From Carallia brachiata (Eukaryota; Streptophyta; Magnoliopsida; Malpighiales; Rhizophoraceae), in assembly GCA_021464245.1 (NCBI GenBank), contig JADCRB010000013.1:9416095-9480094 (forward strand): a stretch of DNA of 64,000 nucleotides. The letters run 5' to 3'. Numbering within the stretch: the first letter of the stretch is position 1; the number at the start of each line of letters is the position of its first letter. The position numbers and the translations under genes were made by a program. The notes beneath the pieces were generated by a model. It was not told the DNA's origin, ran no database searches, and saw only the letters and a list, made by a program, of their open reading frames with translations. This document shows, one piece after another, positions 24,262-35,530 of the stretch.

Positions 24262-25571
24262 TCGTTCTTTACTATGCCCGACAAAGAATGGTTGGAAGCT
24301 AATCTCGAGGAAAACTTTTGTCGAGGAGGTAACCTTTCTTGGCCTCTGACCTTCGCAAGTAGTTCGTGTTGGTGGTTATAGAAGTGGCGCAATGAACGCA
24401 CTACAGAGGGCTCTCTTAAGGGTCCTTACTGTACTGTTGTGCTTCGTAGATTGGCCGAAGAATATTCCTGCACATGGACTGCAGTGAGTGGTAGGTTGGA
24501 TCAAATTAAATATTGGTGGGCCTTTAAAGGCAACCCAGGGAATGCAGCTGCGCGGGGTTCCGAGGGACCCTTCAAGGCAGTTGGGTTGGAGTCAGCTTCT
24601 TAAAAACTTCCATTTAAATTATAAGATTTTACGACTCTACGGTTGTATATAAAGTTAATGATTTGAATTAGGTAAAATTTTTTAAAATAAGATTTTAATA
24701 GAATTTTGATCTAAAATTATAAAATTAGTAGAATTTTAGTCTGATTTTACGATTTTCTCTTCTTTTATAATAGGTCTTTAAGTTGAAACACATCCTTACT
24801 AATACAATAAAAAAAAAACATATAGAGATATGTATTTTTTGAAATTTGAATACTAAATATAGACAAGCCACTTATTTGATAAAAAAAAAAATCTCTAACT
24901 TATAAAAATTATTATTTGACAAAGATATAAATTATTTTCTTTTGTATAAGGAGAGAATTATCGTAATTTCTCCATTATTGTTTGAATTGATATGTATAAA
25001 ATGCTTAATCGTAACTTATAAATATTACCATTAACTAATTTTTTTTCTATTTTTAATAAAATTTTACGATTATACGATATCATCTGTAACACATCAAATT
25101 GATTCTAAGTTGGATCTCGACTTTAATAACCTTGGGTGGAGGGATTTATGAAACAAGTGGGCTGTTGTTCTGCCTTTCTTGAACTTTGGAGGATCTACAA
25201 GGCACTCTTTTGTGCTTGGGACATAGAGTAGAGGAAGATCATATCGAAAACGGACTCTCAACTAGCCCTGAACTGTCTTAACAGGGAAGCTTTAAAGAAT
25301 CACCCTCATTATAATCTAATTAGTGAGTGCCACGCTTTACTTGGAAGGAATTGGGAAGTACATGTGCAACATTCATATCAAGAAGCTAACTGTGTTGCGG
25401 ACTTTCTTGCTACAGCTGCTCTCAATCAACAAGATGACTTTTGTGCTCTTTCTAATCCTCCGGAGGGTGCTGCAATTGCTGTTTGAGGATATCAGTGGGG
25501 TCTTGCTACCCGTTTAATAGTCTTATAGGCTGGGCTAGACCCTCCTTAACGCACAATTTTAAAAAAAAAAA
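24262..25571 (+). mobile_element. Decayed LINE 3' end with RNase H domain, interrupted
   Basis: Plus-strand frames with stops and shifts spell a LINE C-terminus. First comes DKEWLEANLEENFC and SSCWWL-KWRNERT (24279-24410), the linker before RNase H. Then GNPGNAAARG (about 24530). After an AT-rich interruption (24606-25100) come CSAFLELWRIYKALFCAWD, TDSQLALNCLNREAL, VQHSYQEANCVADFLATAA and LSNPPEGAAIAV. A poly(A) run closes it at 25559-25571. DSQLA carries one of the RNase H catalytic Asp residues. It is clearly a dead copy. Confidence 0.8.
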
Positions 25572-26008
25572 AACTGAGAGAGCATTTAGCATTTTAATTA
25601 ATTTTCTAAAAAATATGGATCAAACATGAGAGGCACTTCTCAATAAACATCCAAAACCCTGGGCAACCTGGTAGACCAACTCTAATGACATTGTATTACT
25701 AAGTTCAAGTCAATGAGAGACTTTGAAAGTTTTGTGGAGTTGAACATGGAGAGACTACTACTTTTTTTTTTTTTTCTAAATTAATTAATTAATTTTAACT
25801 AAAATTCGACAGGATAATTTTAATATTAATTAAATTATAACTCATTAGCAACAAATTGCAACTTTAAATGCTTCCGTTGGTAAACATGCCCAAAACGGGT
25901 GTTCTGCGAGTTACCCACTCATTCTCAGCACTTACAGAATCCAAACCAAACCGACACTTTTGTTTTTTCCGGGATAATTGGGTCGGGTGAGCTCGCCCAT
26001 TAAGCGAC
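25572..26008. other. Intergenic DNA
   Basis: No gene recognised. A T-run lies at about 25761-25775. Confidence 0.5.
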
Positions 26009-26135
26009 CCATGGGCTTGTAGGGCTACATAACTATTGAATTGAATATGTTAGAGCTAAACGCCTTTACAACTAATACTATACTACCAGCCCACAAGGTC
26101 GTTTAGCTCTCAACATATTTTAATATGCCCATGGG
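26009..26135. repeat. Imperfect foldback with CCCATGGGC ends
   Basis: CCCATGGGC (26009-26017) opposes GCCCATGGG (26127-26135). Inside, GAATATGTTAGAGCTAAACG (from 26043) opposes CGTTTAGCTCTCAACATATT (26100-26119). The DNA could fold into an interrupted stem of about 125 nt. No known family recognised. Confidence 0.6.
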
Positions 26136-27039
26136 CTCCTTGGTAGATCCGAGAGGCATAGGCTTGTAGGCGTCTAACATCTTCTCCTTTTTATATTGAA
26201 TAACCCATTTAACAGTCTCCTTATTGCTCCTGGCCCATGCCTCTCTCTTGATCTTCTTTTGTGTTCAATTGATGGATGATTTACAATTTGACTCCCACGT
26301 TACCATTACGTGAAATCGATACATTGTAATTGATAATTTTATTTTTCCAACAAAATATTTAATTTTTACACAAAAAATAAATAAGAAATTTTTTTTGTGC
26401 AACAATTAAGTATATTGTTATAAAAATAAAACCGTTAATTATAATGCATGCACTTGCACTCTCGTGTTCATATATATTTTCCGTTACAATTTTTGGGGTT
26501 GTAGACACCTACCTAGTCCGTATGGTTAATTCGTGTTACCTATCCTCGATCCTTCAACCCGGATAAATACAAACCAGATGGACTGCCATCAGGGCGAAAG
26601 AACCTAGTCCGTATGGTCAGTGACCATAGTTTCTGACTTTTTTTTTTTTTACCGGAGTAACTGGCAAGAGCATTTTATTAATTCAGCAGGCAGTCTACAT
26701 GTCGGATAAGATTCGAGATCCGACCATGGCTAAGATCATTTTATTGATTATTCTGGGACTAATTAAGTTCTATTACCTATGAACATACAGTGACATGCTC
26801 GATTTGAGAATTGATAAAAACAGTCGAAATTGAATTACGAAGGAGCTAAATCATTTTAACACCTGTTTTTTGAATTGGTGGAATATTGAAAAGACGGCAC
26901 CTTACTTGCTTCTTCGCAAATGGGCTTTATTTATCTCTGTGGAACATATTTTCTTTTCAAATGTGAAAACAAAAATTCTTCTCTGATAAAAGTACTACGA
27001 TGCTGTACTATTGTTTTTCCCCTCTGCCCCATTGATGAC
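26136..27039. other. Intergenic DNA with a poly-T element tail
   Basis: A T-run at 26638-26650 followed by GAGCATTTTATTAATTCAGC resembles the reversed 3' tail of a retroelement; its body is not recognisable. The phrase ACCTAGTCCGTATGGT occurs twice, at about 26512 and 26601. No gene seen. Confidence 0.4.
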
Positions 27040-27400
27040 AGATTGATTGATAGGGATAATTTTGGCCGGACCTCATCCCGCCAAACACCAACACTAAGAT
27101 ATTAGAAAAACCCCTTCACATGTTTGAAGCTGAAGCATCCCAATATGGATAACTTCACAGGAAAAGGCTTCAAGTTCAAGCAGAAAGGTGACAATTGACT
27201 AATCCCCTTTCCGCTATAATATCTCCTTTTGATGAAGGAAAAAGATAGGGGACGGGATGGGGACTTGGAGGGACCAGGTTCGAGGCTTTGTATGGTTCTC
27301 ACGCTTCTTTTTATCATGAGTCTTTTGTGGGTTCCATGCCTCTTTTCTCCTTTTTTTTTTCAAGAAAGAAAATAGTATGTGCAAATAGTTTAGGCTATAT
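27040..27400. repeat. Dispersed repeat, copy 1
   Basis: Shares a series of phrases, in order, with 28525-28775: GATTGATAGGGATAATTTTG against GATTGATAGCGATGATTTTG, then TTTGAAGCTGAAGCATC in both, then AGGCTTCAAG and ATAGTATGTGC. The two copies are about 1.5 kb apart and in the same orientation. Confidence 0.65.
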
Positions 27401-27603
27401 GTGTAAGATGAATGATAGAACGTATACATATTATTAAAAAGGTGTTGTCATAGCGTAGATATTATGTGACATTCCTTTTAATAAAATTGTTATACTACAA
27501 AAAGTAACAAATTCAAAGCTTATTATTATATATATATATAAAAGTCAAAAGCCCCATCGAATGATGAAGCATTTCACATTTAGTGTGATTATCAAGCGAG
27601 CAC

Positions 27604-27865
27604 TTTTTTTTTTTTATTTGTTTTTGAGAAGAAGGAAGCAAATATTTTATTAATTAGCCATCCTTACATCATTTGGAATGAGATCAAAGACATGACCAGA
27701 GTTGGCCTTGTCGCAAAACCAAAAACCTTCATGATTGAGAGAAGCTTTGGCTAATGGCGTTTGCCACCTGCCTACGGACATGTTGAAAAGCGCTGCTGTC
27801 CAGATCCGAAGAGAGGCTGCCGACATCTTCTGCAAGCATCCCCAATGCCCAACTAGCCACTGTAC
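27604..27865 (-). mobile_element. 5'-truncated LINE insertion with 15-bp target duplication
   Basis: TTATCAAGCGAGCAC (27589-27603) and TTATCAAGCAAGCAC (27866-27880) differ at one position and flank a 262-bp insertion. It begins on the plus strand with poly-T (27605-27615), the tail of a minus-strand copy, and AATAAAA lies just upstream of the tail in that sense. Shifted minus-strand frames give AFQHVRRQVANAISQ and then HVFDLIPNDVRMAN, like the very end of a LINE RNase H domain. Confidence 0.75.
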
Positions 27866-27880
27866 TTATCAAGCAAGCAC

Positions 27881-28524
27881 CTCATATTAAAAGAGTTGCC
27901 TTGAAGGCAATTTTTATTTATGCCTACCTGTGCCATTATGGTACCCTTTGACAGCGTGATTAGCCGTATAGCCTATCAAAACAATCATTTTCCAAAAAGT
28001 CTGAGACTGTGTTACAAGACTACAAACCTTGCTAATCAAAACCGGATCAAATTGAACCGTATTCAAGTCATGTCATATTGTCTCAATTTCCATCATGAGA
28101 GATATTGAGTTTTAAATTCATCTAAGTCTCAAATTTATCAAATTGTAAGGTCATCAGACTTTAAATATATTAAATTTTAGACACTCTTAATTTGAGTAAG
28201 GATATTAAGATTTTAAGTTTTTAGAATTCAGGTTATTTGACCTTTTTTAATAAATATAAATTGGGTCCTGACAGGCCTAACAGGTTTGAGATCATGCTTC
28301 CTTCTGTCACCTCTCTCTATGAAAAAGCCCCTTTTTGACCAGCCACGATTTCTTGCACGATTTGGGCTTAACATTACCATGTTGAGCTTTGCAAGCGATA
28401 CAGTCTACTATACGGAAAAAACATGGCGCCCTGCGACTATTCTTTGGTTTTCTTATTATTTCTTAATGTGATAACAGAAAAGTTGCTTTTAGAGGTCTAT
28501 TATTATTTTTTCACTTAAGCTCTC
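27881..28524. other. Intergenic DNA
   Basis: No gene or bounded repeat recognised. Confidence 0.5.
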
Positions 28525-28775
28525 TTGCATGATAGGATTGATAGCGATGATTTTGTCAGGAACTCATCCCACCACACGTCAATGTTAGGTTATTACTCAT
28601 TAAGAAAAAGCCCTCGACATCTTTGAAGCTGAAGCATCTCATTTTAGAAAAAATTACTTATTAGGAACAGGCTTCAAGCAGAAGTGTAAAAATATGACTA
28701 GTCCCCTTCGCATTTGGTTTCCGACTTTTTGACAAATTCTCCTAGCTGATAAAATAATAGTATGTGCTAACATGA
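28525..28775. repeat. Dispersed repeat, copy 2
   Basis: Partner of 27040-27400 in the same orientation (see that entry for the shared phrases). Family unknown; no terminal repeats or tail seen. Confidence 0.65.
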
Positions 28776-29876
28776 GAGAAAACGTCAAATCGTCAACTCC
28801 AAGCCTTAAAACGTGAAAAAAGCAGAACCCATTCATATTAAACGTAACCATTTTTTGTCCATATATTTATATCATCATTTAGTTCCAAGTTTGATGCTTC
28901 ACATTTTAATTGATGTATGTATCTAATAAATTTTGGGAATTGTGGCATTGAGGTTAGCTCGTGGGGTCATATTACACAAAATTCTTTCTATTCACACTTG
29001 AAGCAAGAAAAATATAAATAATCAAGAATGGGATACGGTAATGACTAATGATCAAATGAGCTGGAAATTCAAAATGGGATAGGAGTTATGTTGCACAATA
29101 ATAGTTGGGGTCCGAAAACTTCCATCTGCAAGACACTTGCGGTGCTTCATTCGTTGCGCAACAATCTTGAGGGTAACAATAATTTCTGACCGATTCAGGA
29201 ATTCGAGCGAGAGATTTAGTACACGACCGACCACCTTTTTTTTTTTTTTTTTTTGTTTCTTTGAGCTTTCTTAGTCAATCACATGCTATTTTTTGCTTGT
29301 CATTCTTTCACATTTTATTCAATTTAGACTATAGTTATCAGACCCGACTTTATATAGATGGTCCAACCAAAAACTCGACGACTTGGGCATTAAACCAAGC
29401 CGAGTCACACAATCGGACTTTTTACATTCAATCCAATCAAAATTGGATTAGTGAGTAGAAATTTGATGATCCTACTTCTTCGTCGGATTGATAACCGGCC
29501 GAGTTGATCATTATGATTTAGACAATTCATGACCATCTGCTCTTTGGCTGTCCATCAATGGATAACCTTCAACTAATTGCGAGAAGATTTGAACTCTTAG
29601 GTTTGGTTATTCCCATGGAATGCCGCATAATGGCATTGACATTGTTTTCAAGTAGATTGGGGTTGGAAGTTTTAAGTCAGGGGGTTGGAGCGGGGGTGTA
29701 ATGGCAAGCGGTTGAGGTCTAATTAATTTGGTGCTATTTTCAGTTTGTGTCATTTTCTGAGAAATTTTGACATCTACCTACACTACTTGCCTTTTCAAAT
29801 AAAAAACAGCGCAACAAAAAAAAAAAGATCCCATAATCAAATATTTATGTGGTTAGTTATGCTAAGAAAGGGCAAT
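28776..29876. other. Intergenic DNA with a possible old element at 29328-29512
   Basis: A T-run lies at 29237-29255. The stretch beginning ATAGTTATCAGACCCGAC and ending near GATAACCGGCCGAGTTG resembles a frequent plant repeat that starts with TATAGTTATCARACCCG (family memory only). No gene seen. Confidence 0.35.
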
Positions 29877-30060
29877 TAAATGATATTGTCTAACCATCAG
29901 AATTTGGGACTCCTACAAGCAAGAAAATGCTCAAAATCAACAAATAAAAAAGATGAAACACGTTTCTAAAACTTCGTCTTATTGATGTACTTTCCAAAAC
30001 TATAAGCAGAAACTTACATCATTAAAATTCCGAAAAAGATATCCAATTTTTTTGACCGAT
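29877..30060. repeat. Direct repeat, copy 1 (about 180 bp)
   Basis: Matches 30642-30820 in the same orientation over about 180 bp, including ATCAGAATTTGGGACTCCTA and ACAAATAAAAAAGAT, with scattered differences. The copies are about 0.77 kb apart. The DNA between and around them has no recognised gene. Confidence 0.7.
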
Positions 30061-30641
30061 TTTCTGGTAATGTGGAAAACAAATGAATAAACAAGCGAAA
30101 GAACCATTGAATATAGGGATCTCATTTACCACTAGGCAACAAACCTGAGGAAGGCAAAATTGTTGAATTTTTGCATTTTAGTCCTAGAGAATGAGGGATC
30201 AAACTCATACTAACGAACAAAAATACAAAATCATGAGACAACCAATTGTCTTAATTTTCCTTTTCGAAAAAGAAGAAAAAGAAAGGGAAGCACCATAGAG
30301 AACGAAATGAAGGGTATGACAGCTTTCGCTTAGGTAGCTCAATATTAACATATAATACATTGAACTAAAAAAAAAATGTACTACATGGAACTAAAAATAA
30401 AATGTCCTAAACAATATATTATATGCTTGAATGCTTCAAATGCATTACCACGTACATCTTATTTGACCACAATCCTCATTTATCACAGAACTGAATATTG
30501 CATAACTTAAAAATGATACAATGTTTTTATATATATCAAGTAGATGATTATGTGTATTTTGTTTGAATATCATTCTCATTCTATCATGCGTTAAAGAAAT
30601 GTGCATACAGTAAATCAGTAAATCAAGAGTTAAAATTCATT

Positions 30642-30820
30642 AATTGTCTAGCCATCAGAATTTGGGACTCCTACAAGCAAGCAATTGCTCAACATTGACA
30701 AATAAAAAAGATTAAGTACAATATCTAAAAATTCGATTTCTTGATATACTTTCAAAAATTATGATCAGAAACTTGCAACATTAAATTTCTAAAGAAAAAA
30801 TCCAATTTTTTACATGGTAG
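30642..30820. repeat. Direct repeat, copy 2 (about 180 bp)
   Basis: Partner of 29877-30060. It ends about 30 bases before the poly-T of the LINE relic at 30852. Confidence 0.7.
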
Positions 30821-30851
30821 ATTGTTTACATAAAAAAGATGATTATCTACA

Positions 30852-31165
30852 TTTTTTTTTTGGGAAATAACAAACTTTTATTGATCAAGAAGGAAGGTGT
30901 ACATTAGCATCCACAAGGGAATATACTGAAGGTAAAGTACACTCCTCTCCCAACAAACTTCACCGAGATGTGACAATGCAACCTCTAGCCAAAGCATCCG
31001 CAACGGCGGGACCCCGTTGGCATTCCTACTGATATTTGTGACGGAAAAATGATCAAGTGACGAAGAGATCAGCTTGATGCCCCCTGCAACTTGGCCTACC
31101 GTGGACAGATCAATTTTGTTGGACATTATATTGCAGCTAGCAATCAAAATTTCTGTCAAATAAAA
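30852..31165 (-). mobile_element. LINE 3' fragment, RNase H end
   Basis: Poly-T at 30852-30861 is the tail of a minus-strand copy, and ATCAATAAAAG lies just before it in that sense. The minus-strand frame reads FSVTNISRNANGV, matching the H-V-x-R-x-A-N-x-V-A part of plant LINE RNase H, then shifts. The alternative frame continues as VYSLVDANVHLPS and stops. It is 5'-truncated and frameshifted. Confidence 0.65.
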
Positions 31166-31960
31166 TATTTAACCTCCTCCTAAAAATTTAAGAGGGAAAG
31201 CTCGTAAATATTATAAAGTCATGTCAAAACATTATATTTTGTTCATATGGGGCATTAAACTTTTAACATATTCAATTTCAGCTTGATAGAAGTTAACGAC
31301 ATCTCCCTTGCCTTCTGCACGGCTAGATGAATTGCAAGAGTATCAATAAACCCCGGAGTTAAAGAAAATGCGCATACAATAATTCATTTCATATAAATTA
31401 ATATTTATGGCGATTAATATTTGATATATTCATTCGAGCGGACATTTGGAACATTTTTTGCTTCGCAGCTTAATTATTTGTTTAATGCATGTAAACCATG
31501 AGATACGGTAGGAACCTTTATATGATCACTAAGCTTCTTCATACAGCGAGTTAAATAATATAGCTTATATATATATAAGGATGGCCAACAGAGCCAGACT
31601 GGATAATGTATCGAACAAAAGGGACAATTTTGAATCACACCAATCGTGTGTTAAAAAAAAAAAAAAGAATTAAGACCAATCGTTTTTCATTGTGATGGCC
31701 GGAGAGGGTCGTTTTTAACGGTCTATTTTAGTGCTTACCACAAGGATTGTTTCTCCGATTCAATCATAGATCGTGGTCGTGGGTCACAATAAAGAACATG
31801 TTAACTAATTGATAATTTACAATTCATTTTATGGCTCGACCCAAAAAAAAAAAAAAAAAAACAGAGAAATGGTTGGTACTTGCATGGAGCAGCCAAAGAG
31901 GAGCGGCCGATCCGACATGGAGGGGCTAGTGGGTAGGGGTCGGTATAAGTGTGAGGTCCA
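31166..31960. other. Intergenic DNA
   Basis: No gene recognised. A-runs near 31651-31664 and 31841-31860. The GC-richer stretch 31860-31960 is unidentified. Confidence 0.5.
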
Positions 31961-32379
31961 CTTATACTTTTTTGAATAATTAATGACAAAAATTAAAAAA
32001 ATAAAATATAATTATTTATTAATAAAATATAATTACATTAATATTTTGTGTAAATTTTTTAAAATATTTTTTTGAAGTACATATTATATAAGATATACAC
32101 TTTAAATTTTAATAATATATATTTAATTTTAAATTTTAATTTTAGACTTTAATTTATTAATTTATTTTTTATTAATTTTTTGTATTGTATTAGTAAATGA
32201 TGAAAAAATTATTTATTTAATACATGTTGTATGAGATTTATATTTAAATTTTAAAGTATTATGTATTTAATTTTAAATTTTAATATAATTATTTTATATT
32301 TTATTACTTTAATTATGTTTTACTAATAAATAATCATTTTATTGTTTTTGTTTTAAAAAAAAAGACTTTTGTAAGTGGC
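31961..32379. mobile_element. Very AT-rich MITE candidate
   Basis: The left end CCACTTATACTTTTTT opposes a right end whose complement reads CCACTTACAAAAGTC, and AT-rich similarity continues inward (AATTATTTATTAATAAAATA against TTATTTATTAGTAAAACATA). Low complexity makes the inner match weak evidence. No target duplication identified. Confidence 0.35.
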
Positions 32380-33032
32380 AGCCCCAGCCTATAGTTTAGA
32401 GCCCCTGTTTGGCGCGCCCGGTCCGGTTCTAACGCGCGTCGCAAAAAAGGAATTTACATTATGGGTAATGAGCAAAGGTTGAATTGTACTGCGGCATGCA
32501 GTCAGTACAAAAATTAGACATTTGGCAGAAGGGGTTTTATTGTCAACGGATTTTTTTTTTGAAAAAAAATTAAGATTTAGGGTATATTAAATATGTTTAG
32601 GGTTTAAATTTTGTGAAAAAATAAAAAAAGTGAAAAAAAGAAAAAGGGGTTGCACATTTGCCCTGGCAGCGCGCGGCTTGTAACGATGTCCAATTGCCAA
32701 AATTACATATTTATTTGCATAAATTTAAGAATTTAACTGTATAAATTAATTTTAAATAGTATTAAAATAATTATTCAGTTTATCTAACAGTATTTAATAA
32801 TTTATTTTTAAAAAAATTTAAATTATTTAATAATATATATTTTCAATTTTATTTAAAGAATGTCACTAAATATTTTTTTAAATTTAATTACAACAGTAGT
32901 ATTTAATAATTTGGGTGGGTGTTGCAACTTGCACTTGCCGAAGAAGAAAAAAAAAGAAGGGTAAAGCCTTCTGGATCCCGGTGCCACGCATAAGTCCAGT
33001 GATTTTCAAGCTGCACTGAAAGTTATTAAAGA
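32380..33032. other. Intergenic DNA
   Basis: No gene recognised. Two GC-richer islands (32380-32450 and 32640-32700) are unidentified. Confidence 0.5.
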
Positions 33033-33472
33033 GACCCATGTGAGCCTACAAATTTGTTAAATAATTTAGTCATATTATAATATATTATAATAAGAATAAA
33101 AATTGATATCATAGTAATTTGTGTGTCAAATTTTATATTTATTGAAACTAAAATTATTATTTTTAAAATTAAAATTAATATTTTTAAAAAATTTATTATT
33201 TTTATATTTTAAAAATATCAATCGCAATTTTAAAAATAAAAGTCACAGTTTTATCTGAGATAAATCTCATGACAAAACCACTAGAACATGTAAGCACATT
33301 CTTATAATAATATATATATATATATTTAACAATATATATATATATATTTTTACTAAAAAATAAAATATAAAATTTTTATTGTAAAAATATAATTATTATT
33401 ATAAAAAATATAAATTTTATTACAATATAACTAAATTATTTAGTAAAATTTATATGTCTATAACTTTTTTTT
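33033..33472. mobile_element. MITE candidate with TA-rich core
   Basis: The left stretch AAATTTGTTAAATAATTTAG opposes a right stretch whose complement reads AAATTTTACTAAATAATTTAG, and both continue as GTYATATTRTAAT. The core holds two (TA)n runs at about 33309-33324 and 33334-33346. No coding capacity, no certain target duplication. Confidence 0.5.
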
Positions 33473-34645
33473 TTATTTTAATATTATTGTACGAACCCTG
33501 ATGTAGTTACGTGAGAAAATTGGACTTTTGTTTGAACAGACTAATGAGCCCTTCATTACCACGTCAGGAAATTTCGCAACTTTCACACATTTTCCCAAGC
33601 GTGTCACTTGTAACTATCAGACATGCTTTCAATAATAAAACGATTAAAACAAAATTTGATAGTTTCACGTTAAATTTTTAGAGAATTTTAAAGTGGTATC
33701 AACTATTAATTGATAAAATTAAAAGATAAAAAATAAAAAAAATAAATTATTAAATATTATTAAGTGAGATTGCATTACTTTTTTAGTACTATTTTAACAA
33801 AATTACTTAGTAGTACTCCTAACCATTTAGGAGAAGCTTTTGGCTTGGTTTACTTGTAACTTTGCCAAGAGGCAATCTTTCGTTAGGGTTTAGATATTTG
33901 TTTGGTTTAGTTGTTCTCGTATGGCTAAGGACAAAAGGGTTGGAATGAAATTATGTTAGATTTTGTGTTCTTAGAACTCTAATGCCATTTTTTTGTTGAC
34001 TTAAAATGCCATGCTCAAAATTTGTTGATAAATTACTTGCATATAGTATCAATGGACCTTCTCTTTTCCTGGAGCCTCTCATTTATAATTTCCTTCATTT
34101 TATTTACAACAAAAAAATTCATTCATTAATCACAAAAAATATTTAATTATAAAATGACTTTTAAACGCAAAAAAATTAGATGCGGAACAAATATATAACA
34201 ATTAATCAATTGATTTATGCAATCAAAAAATTAATATTTGTAACAAAAAATCGATAAAAAATACGTTCATTTTTATTGCAAACATTACGTAATTGGTTAC
34301 ACAAACAATCGATCGATTATTATGTATCTGCTACGCATTTTCATTTTCCCACATCTATCTAAATTATCCGTTTTAAAATAACTTTAAGACTTGATATGCG
34401 TTATCCTTCTTCAAGTTTCATATATTTCTTTGAACAACATAAATTTTGATGCAAGAATAACTTAATTATGTGTTCAAATTTGTTAGTTTAATGACAATTA
34501 GAAATTGATAGTTGATTTTTAATTAGTACAAGACATTTTGCCCTAAATCAACAATTATTCATTTCGTTATTCTTTTTATATCATTGTCATTAATCTCATT
34601 TTTTTAAGCCATAATTAACTAGTGCACTGTGCACATGATTAAAAG
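33473..34645. other. AT-rich intergenic DNA
   Basis: No gene, RNA gene or bounded repeat recognised. Confidence 0.5.
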
Positions 34646-34658
34646 GCATACCTTTAAT

Positions 34659-35476
34659 AGTTCCTAAGTTCTGGCTTTTGCCTCTATCATGCGTCAGTAC
34701 TTGTTACTGTTTGCCGAGAGGCTGAAGTTCTGATCCGTCACACTCGTCGCGTTTGTGGCCCACAGTGGGTTTCGTGCTCCTCGTGAGCTTCTCCTCTATT
34801 GGTGGTTTTGATCTCCTAATGCCTTTCGAGTCCCTGTGTTTGCTGTTTGGTGCTATTTGTGTGTTTCAATTGAGGCCTTGTCGTTGGTTTTGCTGGTTGC
34901 CTCCCCCACCTCGCATCCTTGTTTCCATTGAGAAGGAGGTGGGGGATGGGCGTCTTTTGGCCGTTTCAGGCTTCTGTGTATAGATCGACGTACACTTTTG
35001 ATTCTCGTGGCTGTGCTTTTGGTCACCGTTTTTGCTATGGTCCTCCTCCGTTTGGGCTAGTTTCGACTTGCGACAGTGGGTTTTCATACACTCTATGGAT
35101 AGCGCTTTGGTTAGCATTCAGGCGACTTTATTGTTGTTGGCCTGTCATGGCCTTTCGCCTCTCCCGGTTTGCCGAGGTCTCACCATCGATAGGCAGTGGG
35201 GTTCAGGAGCTTTTGTTCCCAGATCTTTTTCTACGGGCCTCGGGCCTATCCCCATGTAGGTCTTTCTTTTCTTTGGCTGTGGGCTTGGGCTGAGTTTTCA
35301 TAACTTGCATATTTGCTGCTCGGGTTGAGCTGCTGTAGGGGGCTGTCTTGTATATTCGGGCTGACCTGTTTTTGGTTTTATGTAATCTGTATATAGACTC
35401 CTTAGACTGACCCATTGTATACTTGGCCTATGTTTAATAAATAGCTTTTTCCTTCTATTCAAAAAAAAAAAAAAAA
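34659..35476 (+). mobile_element. Poly(A)-tailed retro-insertion, 818 bp, with 13-bp target duplication
   Basis: GCATACCTTTAAT (34646-34658) and GTATACCTTTAAT (35477-35489) flank the segment and differ at one position. The segment ends in a 17-A run (35460-35476), with TTAATAAATAGC about 30 bases before it. It is much richer in GC than its surroundings. This is the signature of LINE-driven insertion: either a 5'-truncated LINE 3' end or a retrocopied transcript. Open frames of up to 124 codons on the plus strand (34919-35293) show no family I recognise, so I do not call a gene. Confidence 0.75.
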
Positions 35477-35530
35477 GTATACCTTTAATTATCAATTTAT
35501 ATTTTGTCAGTAACATCTATTATTCAATCT

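Noticed and set aside
34919..35293. 124-codon open frame in the GC-rich retro-insertion
   Set aside because: No recognised motif; the low number of stops is explained by the higher GC content of the inserted segment.
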